Below the pieces are notes generated by a model, which was given only the letters and a program-made list of their open reading frames with translations, ran no database searches and was not told where the DNA came from. A stretch of DNA of 64,000 nucleotides from Marinobacter sp. (GTDB lineage Bacteria; Pseudomonadota; Gammaproteobacteria; Pseudomonadales; Oleiphilaceae), in assembly GCA_030457765.1 (NCBI GenBank), contig JAKDUK010000003.1:1-64000 (forward strand), given 5' to 3'. The position numbers were made by a program, and so were the translations under genes. Shown here piece by piece: positions 9,563 to 19,240 of this stretch. Each line of letters opens with the position of its first letter. Position 1 is the stretch's first letter.

Positions 9563-10549
9563 TCAAAGCAGTTCTTTACGAAGCTGTGCCGGGCTCTTGG
9601 GTGACAGCAACCCCGGAGCCACATCAAACACTGATTTGGCACCCACTTCGCCGGCACTGGCCAACTTATGAACTGCGCGGGTGTAGGCCACCAGAACACT
9701 GGCAGTAAACTCGGGATTGCTGCCCAGGGCCAGGGAGTATTCGATAGTTTGCTTACTCTGAGTGCCAGTCTCGCCACTACGGATCACAAAGCCACCGTGA
9801 GGCATGGCACTGTGCTCGGCGGCGAATGTCGCTTCATCAATGAAGTTAACGACTGTTTCGAATGGCTCAAAGTAGTCCGGCATGGTCACAATACTGTTGC
9901 GTACTGTGTCTGCATCAGCGTTATCTTCCAGCACAATGAAACATTCACGCACGTGTTTCTCGCGGGTTGTCAGTTCTGGCTGCTCACCGTTACGTACCCG
10001 TGCAATAGCCTCTTCAGACGGCAAGGTGTACTGCACGCCCTTTTTAACACCCTCTACACGACGAACCGCGTCGGAATGGCCCTGGCTCAGGCCCTTGCCC
10101 CAAAAAGTATAGGTTTCGCCTTCTGGCAAAATGGTTTCGCCAAACAGGCGGTTCAGCGAGAATAGGCCGGGATCCCAACCCACAGACATCAGTGCAACAT
10201 GCCCGGATTTTTGCGCCGGCTCATCCAGAGCGGCGAGGTATTCGTTCACTTTGGCGTGGGTATCAAAGCTGTCAACGGTATTAAAAAACTGCGCCAGATA
10301 AGGGCCCTGTTCCGGCAGGTCGGTTTTTGAACCGCCGCAGAGAATCATCACATCTACTTCGTTCTGAAATTTTTCAACATCGGCCATGGCATAAACGGGC
10401 ACATTGCTGTCTAACAGAGTAACGCTGGCAGGATCACGGCGGCTGAACACACCCACCAAACGCATGTCCGGGTTTTGCGCTAAGGCCGACTCAACACCCC
10501 TCCCCAAGTTGCCATACCCAGCAATTGCTACTCTTATCTGATCTGCCAT
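9563..10549 (-). CDS. ddh: meso-diaminopimelate D-dehydrogenase
   Basis: This NADP-dependent enzyme interconverts tetrahydrodipicolinate and meso-diaminopimelate in one step, the dehydrogenase variant of lysine and peptidoglycan-precursor synthesis. The 328-residue length fits. The nucleotide-binding start is VAIAGYGNLGRGVE. Family segments include FSRRDP, CGGSKTDLPEQGP, NTVDSFDTHAK, MSVGWDPGLFSLNR and the GLSQGHSDAVRRVEGV block that lines the substrate site. Most gammaproteobacteria use the succinylase route instead, so this gene is uncommon in the class. It follows an EamA transporter by six bases and precedes sseA by one, indicating an operon. Confidence 0.93.
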   Translation of the reverse strand: MADQIRVAIAGYGNLGRGVESALAQNPDMRLVGVFSRRDPASVTLLDSNVPVYAMADVEKFQNEVDVMILCGGSKTDLPEQGPYLAQFFNTVDSFDTHAKVNEYLAALDEPAQKSGHVALMSVGWDPGLFSLNRLFGETILPEGETYTFWGKGLSQGHSDAVRRVEGVKKGVQYTLPSEEAIARVRNGEQPELTTREKHVRECFIVLEDNADADTVRNSIVTMPDYFEPFETVVNFIDEATFAAEHSAMPHGGFVIRSGETGTQSKQTIEYSLALGSNPEFTASVLVAYTRAVHKLASAGEVGAKSVFDVAPGLLSPKSPAQLRKELL

Positions 10550-10555
10550 GTTGAT

Positions 10556-11488
10556 CTACCCTATTCTGTTTGCAAAATTTGTACGAAAAGCTCGAAACAC
10601 TCGCTGTAACTGTTCCTTGGGAGCTATAACTAACAGGTTACCGGCAAGCACCAGCGAAACGCCAGTAACTGCTTCGACAGTCCACTGATAATTTTCAAAC
10701 ACAGTAGAAAGCGCAAGCGCCACGATTGGGAACAAAACCATACAGTAGGCCGCACGTTCAGGACCAATTCGCCCGAGCAACGTTAGAAAACTCCCAAACC
10801 CGAGAACCGAGCCGATTAGTGCCAGGTAAACCAGCGAGCCTGTATAACTCCAAGTAGCCTCGAAAGCAAAAGGACTTCCCCGGCTCCAGGCAATAATAGC
10901 CAGCGCTAGCGCGCCATAGGCCATGCCATAGGCGTTGCTTTGCATCACGGGCAGTTTAGAGGACTGGTTGCGGGCAGAAAGCATATTACCAAACGAAGTG
11001 ATAAACGTGCCGACCAAGCTCAATATAATGGCACGCAGGGTAGTTCCATCAGCGTCTAAAGCACGCACTTCCGGCAGGAACACTAGGCAGATGCCTACCA
11101 ACCCGAAAGCGGCGCCAGCAATAACGGCCCGGGGCACGCGGTTGCCAAAAAATAAAGCACCATTAATGATGTTCATCACGATGATGGTGGAGAACACCAC
11201 CGCGATCAGCCCGCTGGTGATGTCAGCCGCGGCCTGATAAACCAGCATGTAGTTGAAGCCAAACAGCATCAGCCCCTGGGCCATCATCCAAACGTGCTGG
11301 CGCAAGCCGAATGTCATGTTCCGCCCAGTGAGCCGGCACCACAACATCAGTACCAACGCGGCTAGCCCAAACCGATAGGCAATGGACACATCGCCGGATA
11401 CTTCCCCTAATTGCAGAGGTATCGCTATGAACGTCGATCCCCAAATCAACACCGTCGACAAATAGAGTACAAAGGTATTCGCGAACAT
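10556..11488 (-). CDS. EamA/DMT-family transporter
   Basis: About 310 residues with ten hydrophobic segments in two EamA repeats; the first starts STVLIWGSTFIAIPLQLGEV, typical of the family. The frame can begin at 11518, but ATG at 11488 gives the usual family N-terminus; neither start has a strong ribosome-binding site. It is first in a three-gene run with diaminopimelate dehydrogenase (six-base gap) and sulfurtransferase. An amino-acid or diamino-acid exporter role is plausible from this context but not shown. Confidence 0.83.
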   Translation of the reverse strand: MFANTFVLYLSTVLIWGSTFIAIPLQLGEVSGDVSIAYRFGLAALVLMLWCRLTGRNMTFGLRQHVWMMAQGLMLFGFNYMLVYQAAADITSGLIAVVFSTIIVMNIINGALFFGNRVPRAVIAGAAFGLVGICLVFLPEVRALDADGTTLRAIILSLVGTFITSFGNMLSARNQSSKLPVMQSNAYGMAYGALALAIIAWSRGSPFAFEATWSYTGSLVYLALIGSVLGFGSFLTLLGRIGPERAAYCMVLFPIVALALSTVFENYQWTVEAVTGVSLVLAGNLLVIAPKEQLQRVFRAFRTNFANRIG

Positions 11489-11650
11489 AGGTAGAAGGCC
11501 TGTAACCGTTATCATCAACCGGTTACGTGACTCTCGCTACCGATCCATTAATTAAGCAATTCATTCTCCACCTTATAGTTATCTTGCTCAACAATTTTGT
11601 GCGATTCGATAGTAATCCAAAAGGTGGGAAATACTTGTTGAAGCTTAGAC

Positions 11651-11675
11651 ACCGGGGCACGACCCTTGCCCCGGT
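11651..11675 (-). terminator. Hairpin at the end of the valine operon
   Basis: A perfect nine-base inverted repeat (ACCGGGGCA / TGCCCCGGT) with a seven-base loop lies 20 bases past the mmsB stop on the minus strand. There is no long U-tract, so it may be a weak terminator or a 3'-end-stabilising hairpin. Confidence 0.55.
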
Positions 11676-11694
11676 CCTCTTGGGCTGATACGTA

Positions 11695-12582
11695 TTATTC
11701 AGGCGTATATAAACGCTGAATGCTCGAGAAATCCAATGCTCCGTTGCCCTGCCCCGCGTGCAGTTCATAAAGATTGCGAGCAAGAGAGCCCATGGGAATC
11801 GAGGCGTGATTTTTTACCGCATTATCGAAAGCCAACCCGAGATCCTTGTTCATCAGATTCACCAGAAAACCACCTTCGTATTCCCTTGATGCGGGCACTC
11901 CCTCCATCACACCGGGCCATGGGTTGTAGCCATTCAGCGCCCAGTTACCGCCCGAGCTCTGCTTCATGATTTCTGAAAGAACGGCTGGGTCCAGACCGTT
12001 TTTTACCCCCAAAGCCAGGGCTTCGCTGGTGCCGGCCATGAGAACCGCCAAAAGCATATTATTGCAGATTTTGGCAATCTGGCCTGCCCCACTTTCGCCA
12101 GCAAGAAAGATGTTCTTGCCCATGGCTTCCAGAATTGGCTTGGCTTTATTGAACGTCTCCTCGTCGCCACCGCAAATAAAGGTTAGAGCGCCAGCTTTGG
12201 CACCGCCCACACCGCCAGAAACCGGGGCATCGATAAATGGGATATTCTTAGCCTTTGCTTGCTCGGCCACACTACGAGAGGTCTCTGACGCAATGGTCGA
12301 TGAATCTACCACCAAAGTGCCTTCAGGCAAGTGAGCCAACAGGCCATCATCGCCCAGATACACGGCCTCTACGTGCTGACCCGCGGGCAACATACTGATC
12401 ACGCACTCCGCACCTTTAACTGCGTTATGGGCCGTATCTGCGGTTTTTGCTCCCTCAGACACCAAGGCTGCTACGGCGTCTTTTGACAGATCAAAAACAG
12501 TTACGTCGTGCCCGGCCTTTAATAGATTGCTGGCCATGGGGCCACCCATGTTGCCCAGGCCAATAAAGGTAATCGTTGCCAT
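11695..12582 (-). CDS. mmsB: 3-hydroxyisobutyrate dehydrogenase
   Basis: It oxidises 3-hydroxyisobutyrate to methylmalonate semialdehyde with NAD in valine catabolism. The 295-residue protein starts with the dinucleotide-binding GLGNMGGPMA, has the substrate-binding DAPVSGGVGGA, and carries the catalytic lysine in GQIAKICNNMLLA. ATG at 12582 is chosen over upstream in-frame starts because AAGGGG lies eight bases before it and the protein then begins at the Rossmann strand. It is the last gene of the operon; a strong hairpin follows the stop. Confidence 0.95.
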   Translation of the reverse strand: MATITFIGLGNMGGPMASNLLKAGHDVTVFDLSKDAVAALVSEGAKTADTAHNAVKGAECVISMLPAGQHVEAVYLGDDGLLAHLPEGTLVVDSSTIASETSRSVAEQAKAKNIPFIDAPVSGGVGGAKAGALTFICGGDEETFNKAKPILEAMGKNIFLAGESGAGQIAKICNNMLLAVLMAGTSEALALGVKNGLDPAVLSEIMKQSSGGNWALNGYNPWPGVMEGVPASREYEGGFLVNLMNKDLGLAFDNAVKNHASIPMGSLARNLYELHAGQGNGALDFSSIQRLYTPE

Positions 12583-12651
12583 AATCATCCCCTTGTTTTT
12601 GTATTCGGTTGAATAGGCCGCGCACCCAAATCGGCGCATGGCCATTTTTGG

Positions 12652-13734
12652 CTAACTTTTGAAAAAACTGTCTATCCACTCATTGTCCATTTCCGCCAGC
12701 GATGCGTAGCGCCAACGAGGCTGCTTATCTTTATCAATCAGCAGCGCGCGCACACCTTCAACAAACTCTCCTTTGCTCAGGCAGTTCCTGGACAGGGTAA
12801 GTTCTTTGTCCAGAACTTCACTCAGGCTATCCAGGCGGCAGTTACGCAGGTGCTGCCAGCACAGGGCCAGCGACGTGGGCGACGCAGCTTCCAGAGGCCG
12901 AGTTGCCTTGGCAAGCCAGCCTTCTCCACTCGAGAGCTCCTTCATCTGCGCGATCATATCGGTCAGACTGTCGGCATCAGTTACGCGGTTGATTTCATCG
13001 AAGTGAGTTCGCACCTGTGACTCCGGCAATGCATCTGCACTTTGATTCTCGTGCTGCCTGAGTACGCTTCCAACCACGGCGAATGCATCTTCGCCCTGCC
13101 AGTTGTGAGCTGTTAGGTCTGCAATCACAGCCGCTTTCAAATCATGCTTGATAAAGCGATCGGCCAGGCCAACAAACAGTGCGTCAGCGGCGTTCATGCG
13201 GGCCCCGGTTAACCCCAAAAACAGCCCTGTACGCCCGGGGGCACGATTCAGGAACCAGCCAGCGGCTACGTCTGGATACAAACCAATGCTGCTTTCAGGC
13301 ATAGCCAGTTTGGAGGCCTCAGTGACTACCCGGTGAGACGCGCCAGCCATAATGCCAATGCCGCCGCCCATCACAATGCCATGGCCCCAGCACACCACAG
13401 GCTTGGGAAACGAATGAATCAGATAATCCAGCTCGTATTCTTCGGTAAAGAACGCTATGCCCTCGCTGGCCACACCGCCACTTTGCGGCTCGGTCATGCT
13501 CCGATAAAGTGCAACTATATCGCCGCCGGCACAAAACGCTTTGTCGCCTTCTGCCTCAATCCATACAGCTCTAACCTTGTCGTCCTCTGCCCAACGCTGT
13601 AGCTGCGGCGTTAGCTGCCGAATCATCTCAAGAGAGAGCGAATTAAGCGCTTTCGGCGTATTCAGCCGAGCGACGGCGATCAGTGCACCGTCGGCCGTTT
13701 TCCATTCTTCAAAAACAATCGGTTGATGGCTCAT
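12652..13734 (-). CDS. 3-hydroxyisobutyryl-CoA hydrolase
   Basis: A crotonase-fold thioesterase that releases free 3-hydroxyisobutyrate from its CoA ester, the step before MmsB. At 360 residues it is longer than ordinary enoyl-CoA hydratases and has the hydrolase-specific features: the oxyanion segment AFCAGGDIVALY, the GIVMGGGIGIM block, the SSIGLYPDVAAGWFLNR segment that carries the catalytic acid, and a C-terminal extension with the PRWRYASL segment. AAGGA sits six bases before the ATG. Order and strand match the flanking valine genes. Confidence 0.93.
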   Translation of the reverse strand: MSHQPIVFEEWKTADGALIAVARLNTPKALNSLSLEMIRQLTPQLQRWAEDDKVRAVWIEAEGDKAFCAGGDIVALYRSMTEPQSGGVASEGIAFFTEEYELDYLIHSFPKPVVCWGHGIVMGGGIGIMAGASHRVVTEASKLAMPESSIGLYPDVAAGWFLNRAPGRTGLFLGLTGARMNAADALFVGLADRFIKHDLKAAVIADLTAHNWQGEDAFAVVGSVLRQHENQSADALPESQVRTHFDEINRVTDADSLTDMIAQMKELSSGEGWLAKATRPLEAASPTSLALCWQHLRNCRLDSLSEVLDKELTLSRNCLSKGEFVEGVRALLIDKDKQPRWRYASLAEMDNEWIDSFFKS

Positions 13735-13766
13735 ATAAAATCCTTAAACCGGTATGCATGCAGGCT

Positions 13767-14546
13767 TCAGCGGTTTTTCCATTCCGGCTTGCGCTTATCA
13801 AGAAAGGCGTTCACGCCTTCTTTTTGATCTTCAGTTGAGAACAACTCAACAAACAGTTCCCGCTCCATGCGCCAGCTATCAGTATGGCTACGGCCATCAC
13901 GGGAGCTCATCACCAGGGTTTTGCAGCGGGCAATGGACGACGGGCTTTGCTTGCAGGCCATTTCAGCGAGCTCCAACGCCTTTTCCAGGCCTTTGCCCGT
14001 GGGAACAACTTCCTCAACCAGGCCAATTTGCAACGCTTTGTCTGCTTTCACCCGCTCGCCACACAGAATCATTCGCTTGGCCCAGCCTTCACCTACCACC
14101 CAAGGCAGATTCTGAGTACCGCCAGCACAGGGCAGCAGACCCACAGAGGCTTCTGGCAGGGCCATTTGCGCATGCTCTTCGGCGACGCGAATATCACAAG
14201 CCAACGCACACTCAAGCCCGCCGCCCATGGCGTAGCCATTCACCGCCGCAATAGATACACCGCGAAAGGCTGTTAAGGTGGCAAAGGCCTCTCCAAAGAG
14301 CTGAGCCATCTCGTTGGCGCGGGCCTTGTCGCCATCGGCAAAGGTTTTTAAGTCAGCACCGGCGGAGAAAAACTTCTCGCCTTGACCAGTAAGAACCAAG
14401 GCAAAAATATCGGCATCTTCGTTCAGTTCACGAACAATTTTTGACAGCGCAGGCAACGAATCCGCCGTCCAGGTGTTGGCCGGCGGGTTGTTAATCGTTA
14501 GTATCGCAATGTGTCCTCGTTTTTCGAGCTGAATCAGATCACTCAT
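13767..14546 (-). CDS. Enoyl-CoA hydratase (probable methacrylyl-CoA hydratase)
   Basis: A 259-residue crotonase with both catalytic glutamates in family context: the GGGLECALACDIRVAEE segment and PEASVGLLPCAGGTQNLP, plus the oxyanion phrase FSAGADLKTF. Enzymes of this size hydrate trans-2-enoyl-CoA; position between an isobutyryl-CoA dehydrogenase-like gene and the 3-hydroxyisobutyryl-CoA hydrolase indicates methacrylyl-CoA as the natural substrate. The ATG is preceded by AGGAGAGG. Substrate choice rests on context. Confidence 0.9.
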   Translation of the reverse strand: MSDLIQLEKRGHIAILTINNPPANTWTADSLPALSKIVRELNEDADIFALVLTGQGEKFFSAGADLKTFADGDKARANEMAQLFGEAFATLTAFRGVSIAAVNGYAMGGGLECALACDIRVAEEHAQMALPEASVGLLPCAGGTQNLPWVVGEGWAKRMILCGERVKADKALQIGLVEEVVPTGKGLEKALELAEMACKQSPSSIARCKTLVMSSRDGRSHTDSWRMERELFVELFSTEDQKEGVNAFLDKRKPEWKNR

Positions 14547-14572
14547 TCATCCTCTCCTGTTGTCGTTGCGAT

Positions 14573-15739
14573 TTATTGGATGGCCTCGGCCACGCCGTTA
14601 TCCAGCAGGCGACGAGCCACAATTAACCGCATAATTTCGTTGGTACCTTCCAAAATCTGGTGCACGCGCAGATCGCGCAAATAACGCTCCAGAGGATATT
14701 CCCGGATATAACCATAGCCACCATGCAGTTGCAGGGCGTCGTTCACCACATCGAAGCAGGCGTCAGTGGCGAAGCGTTTCGCCATAGCGCAGTGCACAGT
14801 GGCTTCCGTATCGCCACTGTCCAGTTTGAACGCCCCAAGGCGCACCATCTGACGGGCGGCCACCAGATTAGTCGCCATGTCCGCCAGTTTGAACTGCAAA
14901 GCTTGAAAGGCCGCCAAGGGCTTACCAAACTGCTCACGCTCGTGCATATAGTTGCGAGCTCTAAGCAAGGCTGCCTGGGCTCCACCCAGAGAACAGGTGG
15001 CAATGTTAAGACGGCCACCATCAAGGCCTTTCATGGCAATGGCAAAACCGTCGCCTTCTTCGCCTACTCGGTTGATTGCAGGGATACGAACATTTTCAAG
15101 GCTGATCATACGAGTAGGCTGGGAACGCCAGCCCATTTTCTCTTCATTCTTGCCGTAGGAAATGCCATCGGCATCTGCCGGAATCACGAAGGTGGAGATA
15201 CCTTTTGAGCCCGAGTCCGGTGCGCCAGTGCGCGCCATCAACACGAGAATATCGGTATCACCCGCACCGGATATAAAAACCTTACTGCCGTTGATGACAT
15301 AACTGTCGCCATCGCGAACCGCCTTGGCTCGCAGGCTGGCCGCGTCAGAGCCGGCACCCGGCTCTGTCAGGCAGTAAGATGCAAGCCATTCACCACTGGC
15401 CAGCTTGGGCACAACGTCCTGTTTCAGTTCGTCAGATGCAAAGCTCGCTACCATCCAGGTTGCCATGTTGTGAATGGTAATGAACGCCGCCGTTGAGGGG
15501 CAGGCAGCCGCCAGCTCTTCCACAATCACAGACGTATCCAGCCGTGAAAGCCCCATGCCGCCGAGCGCTTCCGGGGTATAGATCCCCATAAAGCCCATTT
15601 CCCCAGCTTCTTTGAGTGTGTCGACCGGAAAAATATGCTCGTTGTCCCACTTGGCTGCGTGGGGCGCCATGGATTTCTCAGCAAAGGTGCGGGCCGCTTC
15701 GCGAAACGCCAACTGATCTTCGGTCAGGTTAAAGTCCAT
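14573..15739 (-). CDS. Acyl-CoA dehydrogenase (probable isobutyryl-CoA dehydrogenase)
   Basis: An FAD enzyme of 388 residues that introduces the alpha-beta double bond. Signatures are YCLTEPGAGSDAASL (FAD-binding block), KVFISGAGDTDILVLMARTG, the QLHGGYGYIREYPLERYLRD segment and the C-terminal ILEGTNEIMR with the catalytic glutamate. Its similarity to ACAD8-type enzymes and its place downstream of mmsA suggest isobutyryl-CoA from valine as substrate. GGAG lies eight bases before the ATG. Confidence 0.92.
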   Translation of the reverse strand: MDFNLTEDQLAFREAARTFAEKSMAPHAAKWDNEHIFPVDTLKEAGEMGFMGIYTPEALGGMGLSRLDTSVIVEELAAACPSTAAFITIHNMATWMVASFASDELKQDVVPKLASGEWLASYCLTEPGAGSDAASLRAKAVRDGDSYVINGSKVFISGAGDTDILVLMARTGAPDSGSKGISTFVIPADADGISYGKNEEKMGWRSQPTRMISLENVRIPAINRVGEEGDGFAIAMKGLDGGRLNIATCSLGGAQAALLRARNYMHEREQFGKPLAAFQALQFKLADMATNLVAARQMVRLGAFKLDSGDTEATVHCAMAKRFATDACFDVVNDALQLHGGYGYIREYPLERYLRDLRVHQILEGTNEIMRLIVARRLLDNGVAEAIQ

Positions 15740-15778
15740 TGTTCGGCTCCAAATTAAACATACCCACCCTCAACGCCA

Positions 15779-17275
15779 TTAGCGCAGCTGGATCGAGAAG
15801 TTTGCTTCCGCTTCGGTTTCTACCTCACTGGAGAACCAGCGCGAGGTAACCGTTTTGGTTTCAGTATAGAAGCGCACCGCTTGCTTGCCGTATGCGTGCT
15901 GATCGCCGTAGAAAGAACCTTTCCAGCCGGTGAACGAAAAGAATGGCAGGGGTACAGGGATGGGAATATTTACGCCCACCTGACCAACCTCAATTTCATG
16001 CTGGAACTTGCGAGCCGCGCCGCCGGAGCCGGTAAAGATAGACACACCGTTGCCGTATGGGCTGTTGTTGATCAGAGTAATGGCATCCGCCAGAGTGGCC
16101 TCCTCCATACATGCAAGCACAGGGCCGAAGACTTCTTCGTTATAGATGTCCATGTCGGTAGTCACACCCGAGAACAAGGTGGGGCCAACCCAGTTGCCAT
16201 CAGGCAAGCCATCTACCGTGCAACCACGGCCATCCAGGAGCAAGTTCGCGCCTTGGGACTCACCCGTGGCAATGAGAGACTCAACACGATCTTTAGCTTT
16301 GGAGGAGATTATCGGACCATAGCTGGCGTCAGAATCGTTCCAGGCCCCTGGGCGAACGTTCGCCATGGCACCTTTCAGTTCTGGAATCCAAGACTGGGCT
16401 TCGCCTACAAACACAGCAACGGAGATAGCCATACAACGCTGGCCCGCAGCGCCTACAGAAGCGCCCACCAGAGCATTAAGAACCTGCTGCTTGTCGGCAT
16501 CCGGCATGATGACCATGTGGTTCTTGGCACCGGCGAAGCTCTGAACACGCTTCATGTTTTTGGTGCCGGTTTCGTAGATGTAACGGCCCACCGGCACAGA
16601 GCCCACAAAAGAAACGGCTTTAACGGCGGGATCGGTAAGCAATACATCCACCTGCTCCTTGCCACCGTGCACCACCTGAAGCACACCCTTGGGCGCGCCC
16701 GCCTCTTCAAACAGCTCCGCAAGGCGCATAGGAGTGAGAGGGTCTTGCTCGGACGGTTTTAGAATAAACGTGTTACCACAGGCAATCGCCATGGGGAACA
16801 TCCACAACGGAATCATCGCTGGGAAGTTAAATGGTGTAATACCTGTACACACACCCAGCGGTTGAATCCAAGAGTGAGTATCTACCCCCCGCGCAACGTT
16901 ACCTACGGTCTCACCCATCATCATAGAAGCAACGTTGGCCGCATGCTCAACCACTTCAATACCGCGCCACACATCACCTTTGGCATCCTCAAAGGTTTTG
17001 CCGGTTTCCTGGGACAGAATTTCTGCGATCTCGTCGTGATGCTCTTTGAGCAATGCCTGGTAACGAAGCATCACACGGGCACGTTCAGAGACTGGCACTT
17101 CCTTCCAGGTTTTGAATATCTCTCCGCCAGTTTCTATAGCTTTGCGCATCTCTGCATCTGTGGTGCACGGAGCCTTGGCGATCACTTCGTTGGTTGCCGG
17201 ATTGGTAACATCAATCCATTCGCTAGTCTGACTCTGAACAAATTCACCTGCTAGGTACAATGGAACGTTTTTCAT
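15779..17275 (-). CDS. mmsA: CoA-acylating methylmalonate-semialdehyde dehydrogenase
   Basis: Converts methylmalonate semialdehyde (and malonate semialdehyde) to propionyl-CoA (or acetyl-CoA) with NAD and CoA, the last step of the local valine pathway. The 498-residue protein shows [20 protein letters not shown], the cofactor-binding [13 protein letters not shown], and the catalytic-cysteine block [14 protein letters not shown] at 17275 is used instead of the frame start at 17335 because an AGGGG lies upstream and the family N-terminus begins there. It is first in the operon, divergent from the AraC regulator. Confidence 0.96.
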   Translation of the reverse strand: MKNVPLYLAGEFVQSQTSEWIDVTNPATNEVIAKAPCTTDAEMRKAIETGGEIFKTWKEVPVSERARVMLRYQALLKEHHDEIAEILSQETGKTFEDAKGDVWRGIEVVEHAANVASMMMGETVGNVARGVDTHSWIQPLGVCTGITPFNFPAMIPLWMFPMAIACGNTFILKPSEQDPLTPMRLAELFEEAGAPKGVLQVVHGGKEQVDVLLTDPAVKAVSFVGSVPVGRYIYETGTKNMKRVQSFAGAKNHMVIMPDADKQQVLNALVGASVGAAGQRCMAISVAVFVGEAQSWIPELKGAMANVRPGAWNDSDASYGPIISSKAKDRVESLIATGESQGANLLLDGRGCTVDGLPDGNWVGPTLFSGVTTDMDIYNEEVFGPVLACMEEATLADAITLINNSPYGNGVSIFTGSGGAARKFQHEIEVGQVGVNIPIPVPLPFFSFTGWKGSFYGDQHAYGKQAVRFYTETKTVTSRWFSSEVETEAEANFSIQLR

Positions 17276-17439
17276 CTCAAAACCCCTGTTTATTGTTGTA
17301 CGGGATGTGGGCCAAGGCAAGGTTGCTTTAGCCATGTATGGTATGACCTTAGCACCTTATCCGGCACTTGGTGATTGACTAAATTTCGTTCGTGATGGAC
17401 TATCTTTCGATTGCCATTCATTCAACGGCAGCTATACAC

Positions 17440-18318
17440 ATGACACAAACCTCCCAGTGGCCAGTCCCCAGGGACAGCATTCGTTACGTAGTACCAGCGC
17501 CCATCGTCAGGCTTTTATCTGAACACCCCCTCACTCGCGACCTTTACCCCCGGGCGTTTGGCCATTACCGTCGAGCCATCGGCCACCACATGCACCGGGA
17601 GCACCATCGCGACAATCTTTTGATTTACTGCACGGAAGGAAAGGCGTTCCTGAATGTGGAAGGCGAGGCTTACACCATGGAAGCCGGAGATCTTTTATTA
17701 TTGCCTGCTGGCGCTAACCACCGCTATACGGCTGACCCGGATAACCCTTGGACAATTCATTGGGTGCATTACACAGGCCCAATGGCAGAAGAGTTTCGTA
17801 AATATATGGGGTTCGATAACGCCACACCCATCCGACATCTGGGTCGGCAGCCCCGGTTATTAGTGGATTTTAACGGCTTACTTTCTGTTCGCCAGACAGG
17901 TTTTCGTGCCCGCGGCCTGATTCACGCCGCCAATCGTTTACGCCAACTACTAACGGCGGTTCCAATCAGCGGAGATGAGACCGGACATAAACGGCAGGCG
18001 GAGCTGGATATCATTAACAACTATATGCGAGAGCATCTTGATGAGCGAATCACCCTGGAACAACTTGCCGATGTGGCGGGACTTTCGCCCGCCCACTTTG
18101 CCACGCGCTACAAAGAACAGACCGGCATCTCCCCAATTCAACATTTTCTTCATTTAAAAGTAGAAAGAGCCTGCCAGATGCTGGATACCACAAACCTGAG
18201 CTTTACAGACATAAGCCATCGCCTTGGTTATGATGACGCTTATTACTTTTCGCGGCTGTTCAAGAAAACCATGGGGCAGGCCCCGAGAGATTATCGAGCA
18301 AAACAAAACGTTACTTGA
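17440..18318 (+). CDS. mmsR: AraC-family regulator, probable MmsR
   Basis: An N-terminal cupin-like effector domain (with AGDLLLLPAGANHRYTAD near residue 85) is followed by two AraC helix-turn-helix motifs: ITLEQLADVAGLSPAHFATRYK and FTDISHRLGYDDAYYFSRLFKK, ending QAPRDYRAK. It is divergent from mmsA with a shared intergenic region of about 165 bases. In Pseudomonas aeruginosa MmsR activates mmsAB in this arrangement, so the same role is inferred. Start is uncertain: the frame also has GTG at 17392 and ATG at 17395; none has a strong ribosome-binding site. Confidence 0.85.
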   Translation: MTQTSQWPVPRDSIRYVVPAPIVRLLSEHPLTRDLYPRAFGHYRRAIGHHMHREHHRDNLLIYCTEGKAFLNVEGEAYTMEAGDLLLLPAGANHRYTADPDNPWTIHWVHYTGPMAEEFRKYMGFDNATPIRHLGRQPRLLVDFNGLLSVRQTGFRARGLIHAANRLRQLLTAVPISGDETGHKRQAELDIINNYMREHLDERITLEQLADVAGLSPAHFATRYKEQTGISPIQHFLHLKVERACQMLDTTNLSFTDISHRLGYDDAYYFSRLFKKTMGQAPRDYRAKQNVT

Positions 18319-18431
18319 TGAATATCATATAATTGACTTAAGGCAATAGTTGCCAAGCTTCAATTTTGTACCCTCCGCGCAACCTGCACTGTCCGGCCAT
18401 GTCAGCCGGCCCTCATTCTTCGGAGATCAAA

Positions 18432-19232
18432 ATGGCAAACGAACCCATTGTTCTGTTTGATAACGGGCATCATAAGTGTCTAATGTTCGACTCCCTGGTC
18501 ACCGGCGAGGGTGTCCAGTCTAACCAGTTCCTGATCGTTGACGGCAAGCACGAAGCACTGATAGATCCAGGTGGCGACCTTACCTATACTCCGCTAGCCG
18601 TTGCAGCATCTAAATACATGAACATCAAGGAGATGGATTTTGTGTTCGCGTCGCACCAGGACCCGGACATTATCGGTGCCATTGATCGCTGGATTGTGCA
18701 CACGGGTGCAAAAATTGTGACATCCAAACTATGGGCCAGGTTTCTCCCTCACCTGGTGTCCAGCTACGTAACCAACCAGCTCAGCGGCAGTGTTTACGAT
18801 CGCATTGTCAGCATTCCAGATACCGGCGCCAACGTGAGATTTGGCGACTCCTATTTGCAGTGCCTGCCCGCTCACTTTATGCATTCAGTGGGCAATTTGC
18901 AGTTTTACGATCCGGTCTCAAAAGTTTTATTTTCAGGAGATCTTGGCGCGTCTATAGGCGCTGAGGACGACCACCTGCCGGTACAGGATTTCGATCGACA
19001 CATCCCACACATGATGGGATTCCACCGCCGCTATATAGCCTCAAAAAAGGTGTGCCGGCTTTGGGCCAATATGATCCGGGAAATGGATGTTGAAATGATT
19101 GTGCCGCAGCATGGCAAGCGCTTCGAAGGCCCGGCAATGGTAGACCAGTTTCTGAACTGGGTTAGTAACATTGAGTGCGGCATCGACCTGATGGCTCAGG
19201 ATAATTATCGCGTGCCGGTAGACTACGTCTGA
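18432..19232 (+). CDS. Metallo-beta-lactamase-fold oxygen-binding di-iron protein
   Basis: A 266-residue protein resembling the ODP (flavodiiron-type) branch of the metallo-beta-lactamase fold. The metal ligands can be followed: the HQDPD motif replacing HxExDH near residue 77, a His in PAHFMHSVGNL, the Asp in LFSGDLGAS, and the His in VPQHGKRFEG. No flavodoxin domain follows, so it is the stand-alone form, of the kind linked in other bacteria to oxygen sensing or peroxide reduction. GGAG sits seven bases before the ATG; the longer frame from 18366 is not needed. Function is inferred from ligands only. Confidence 0.82.
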   Translation: MANEPIVLFDNGHHKCLMFDSLVTGEGVQSNQFLIVDGKHEALIDPGGDLTYTPLAVAASKYMNIKEMDFVFASHQDPDIIGAIDRWIVHTGAKIVTSKLWARFLPHLVSSYVTNQLSGSVYDRIVSIPDTGANVRFGDSYLQCLPAHFMHSVGNLQFYDPVSKVLFSGDLGASIGAEDDHLPVQDFDRHIPHMMGFHRRYIASKKVCRLWANMIREMDVEMIVPQHGKRFEGPAMVDQFLNWVSNIECGIDLMAQDNYRVPVDYV

Positions 19233-19240
19233 CAACTCAC

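Noticed and set aside
9562-9777. 72-codon N-terminal extension of the sulfurtransferase frame
   Set aside because: Overlaps the conserved C-terminus of the diaminopimelate dehydrogenase gene and lacks rhodanese homology.
11523-11783. An 86-codon frame overlapping the mmsB end
   Set aside because: Antiphase to mmsB, crosses the operon hairpin, and has no motif.
15881-16762. A 293-codon open frame antisense to mmsA
   Set aside because: Shadow of the strongly conserved dehydrogenase; no ribosome-binding site or recognisable domain.
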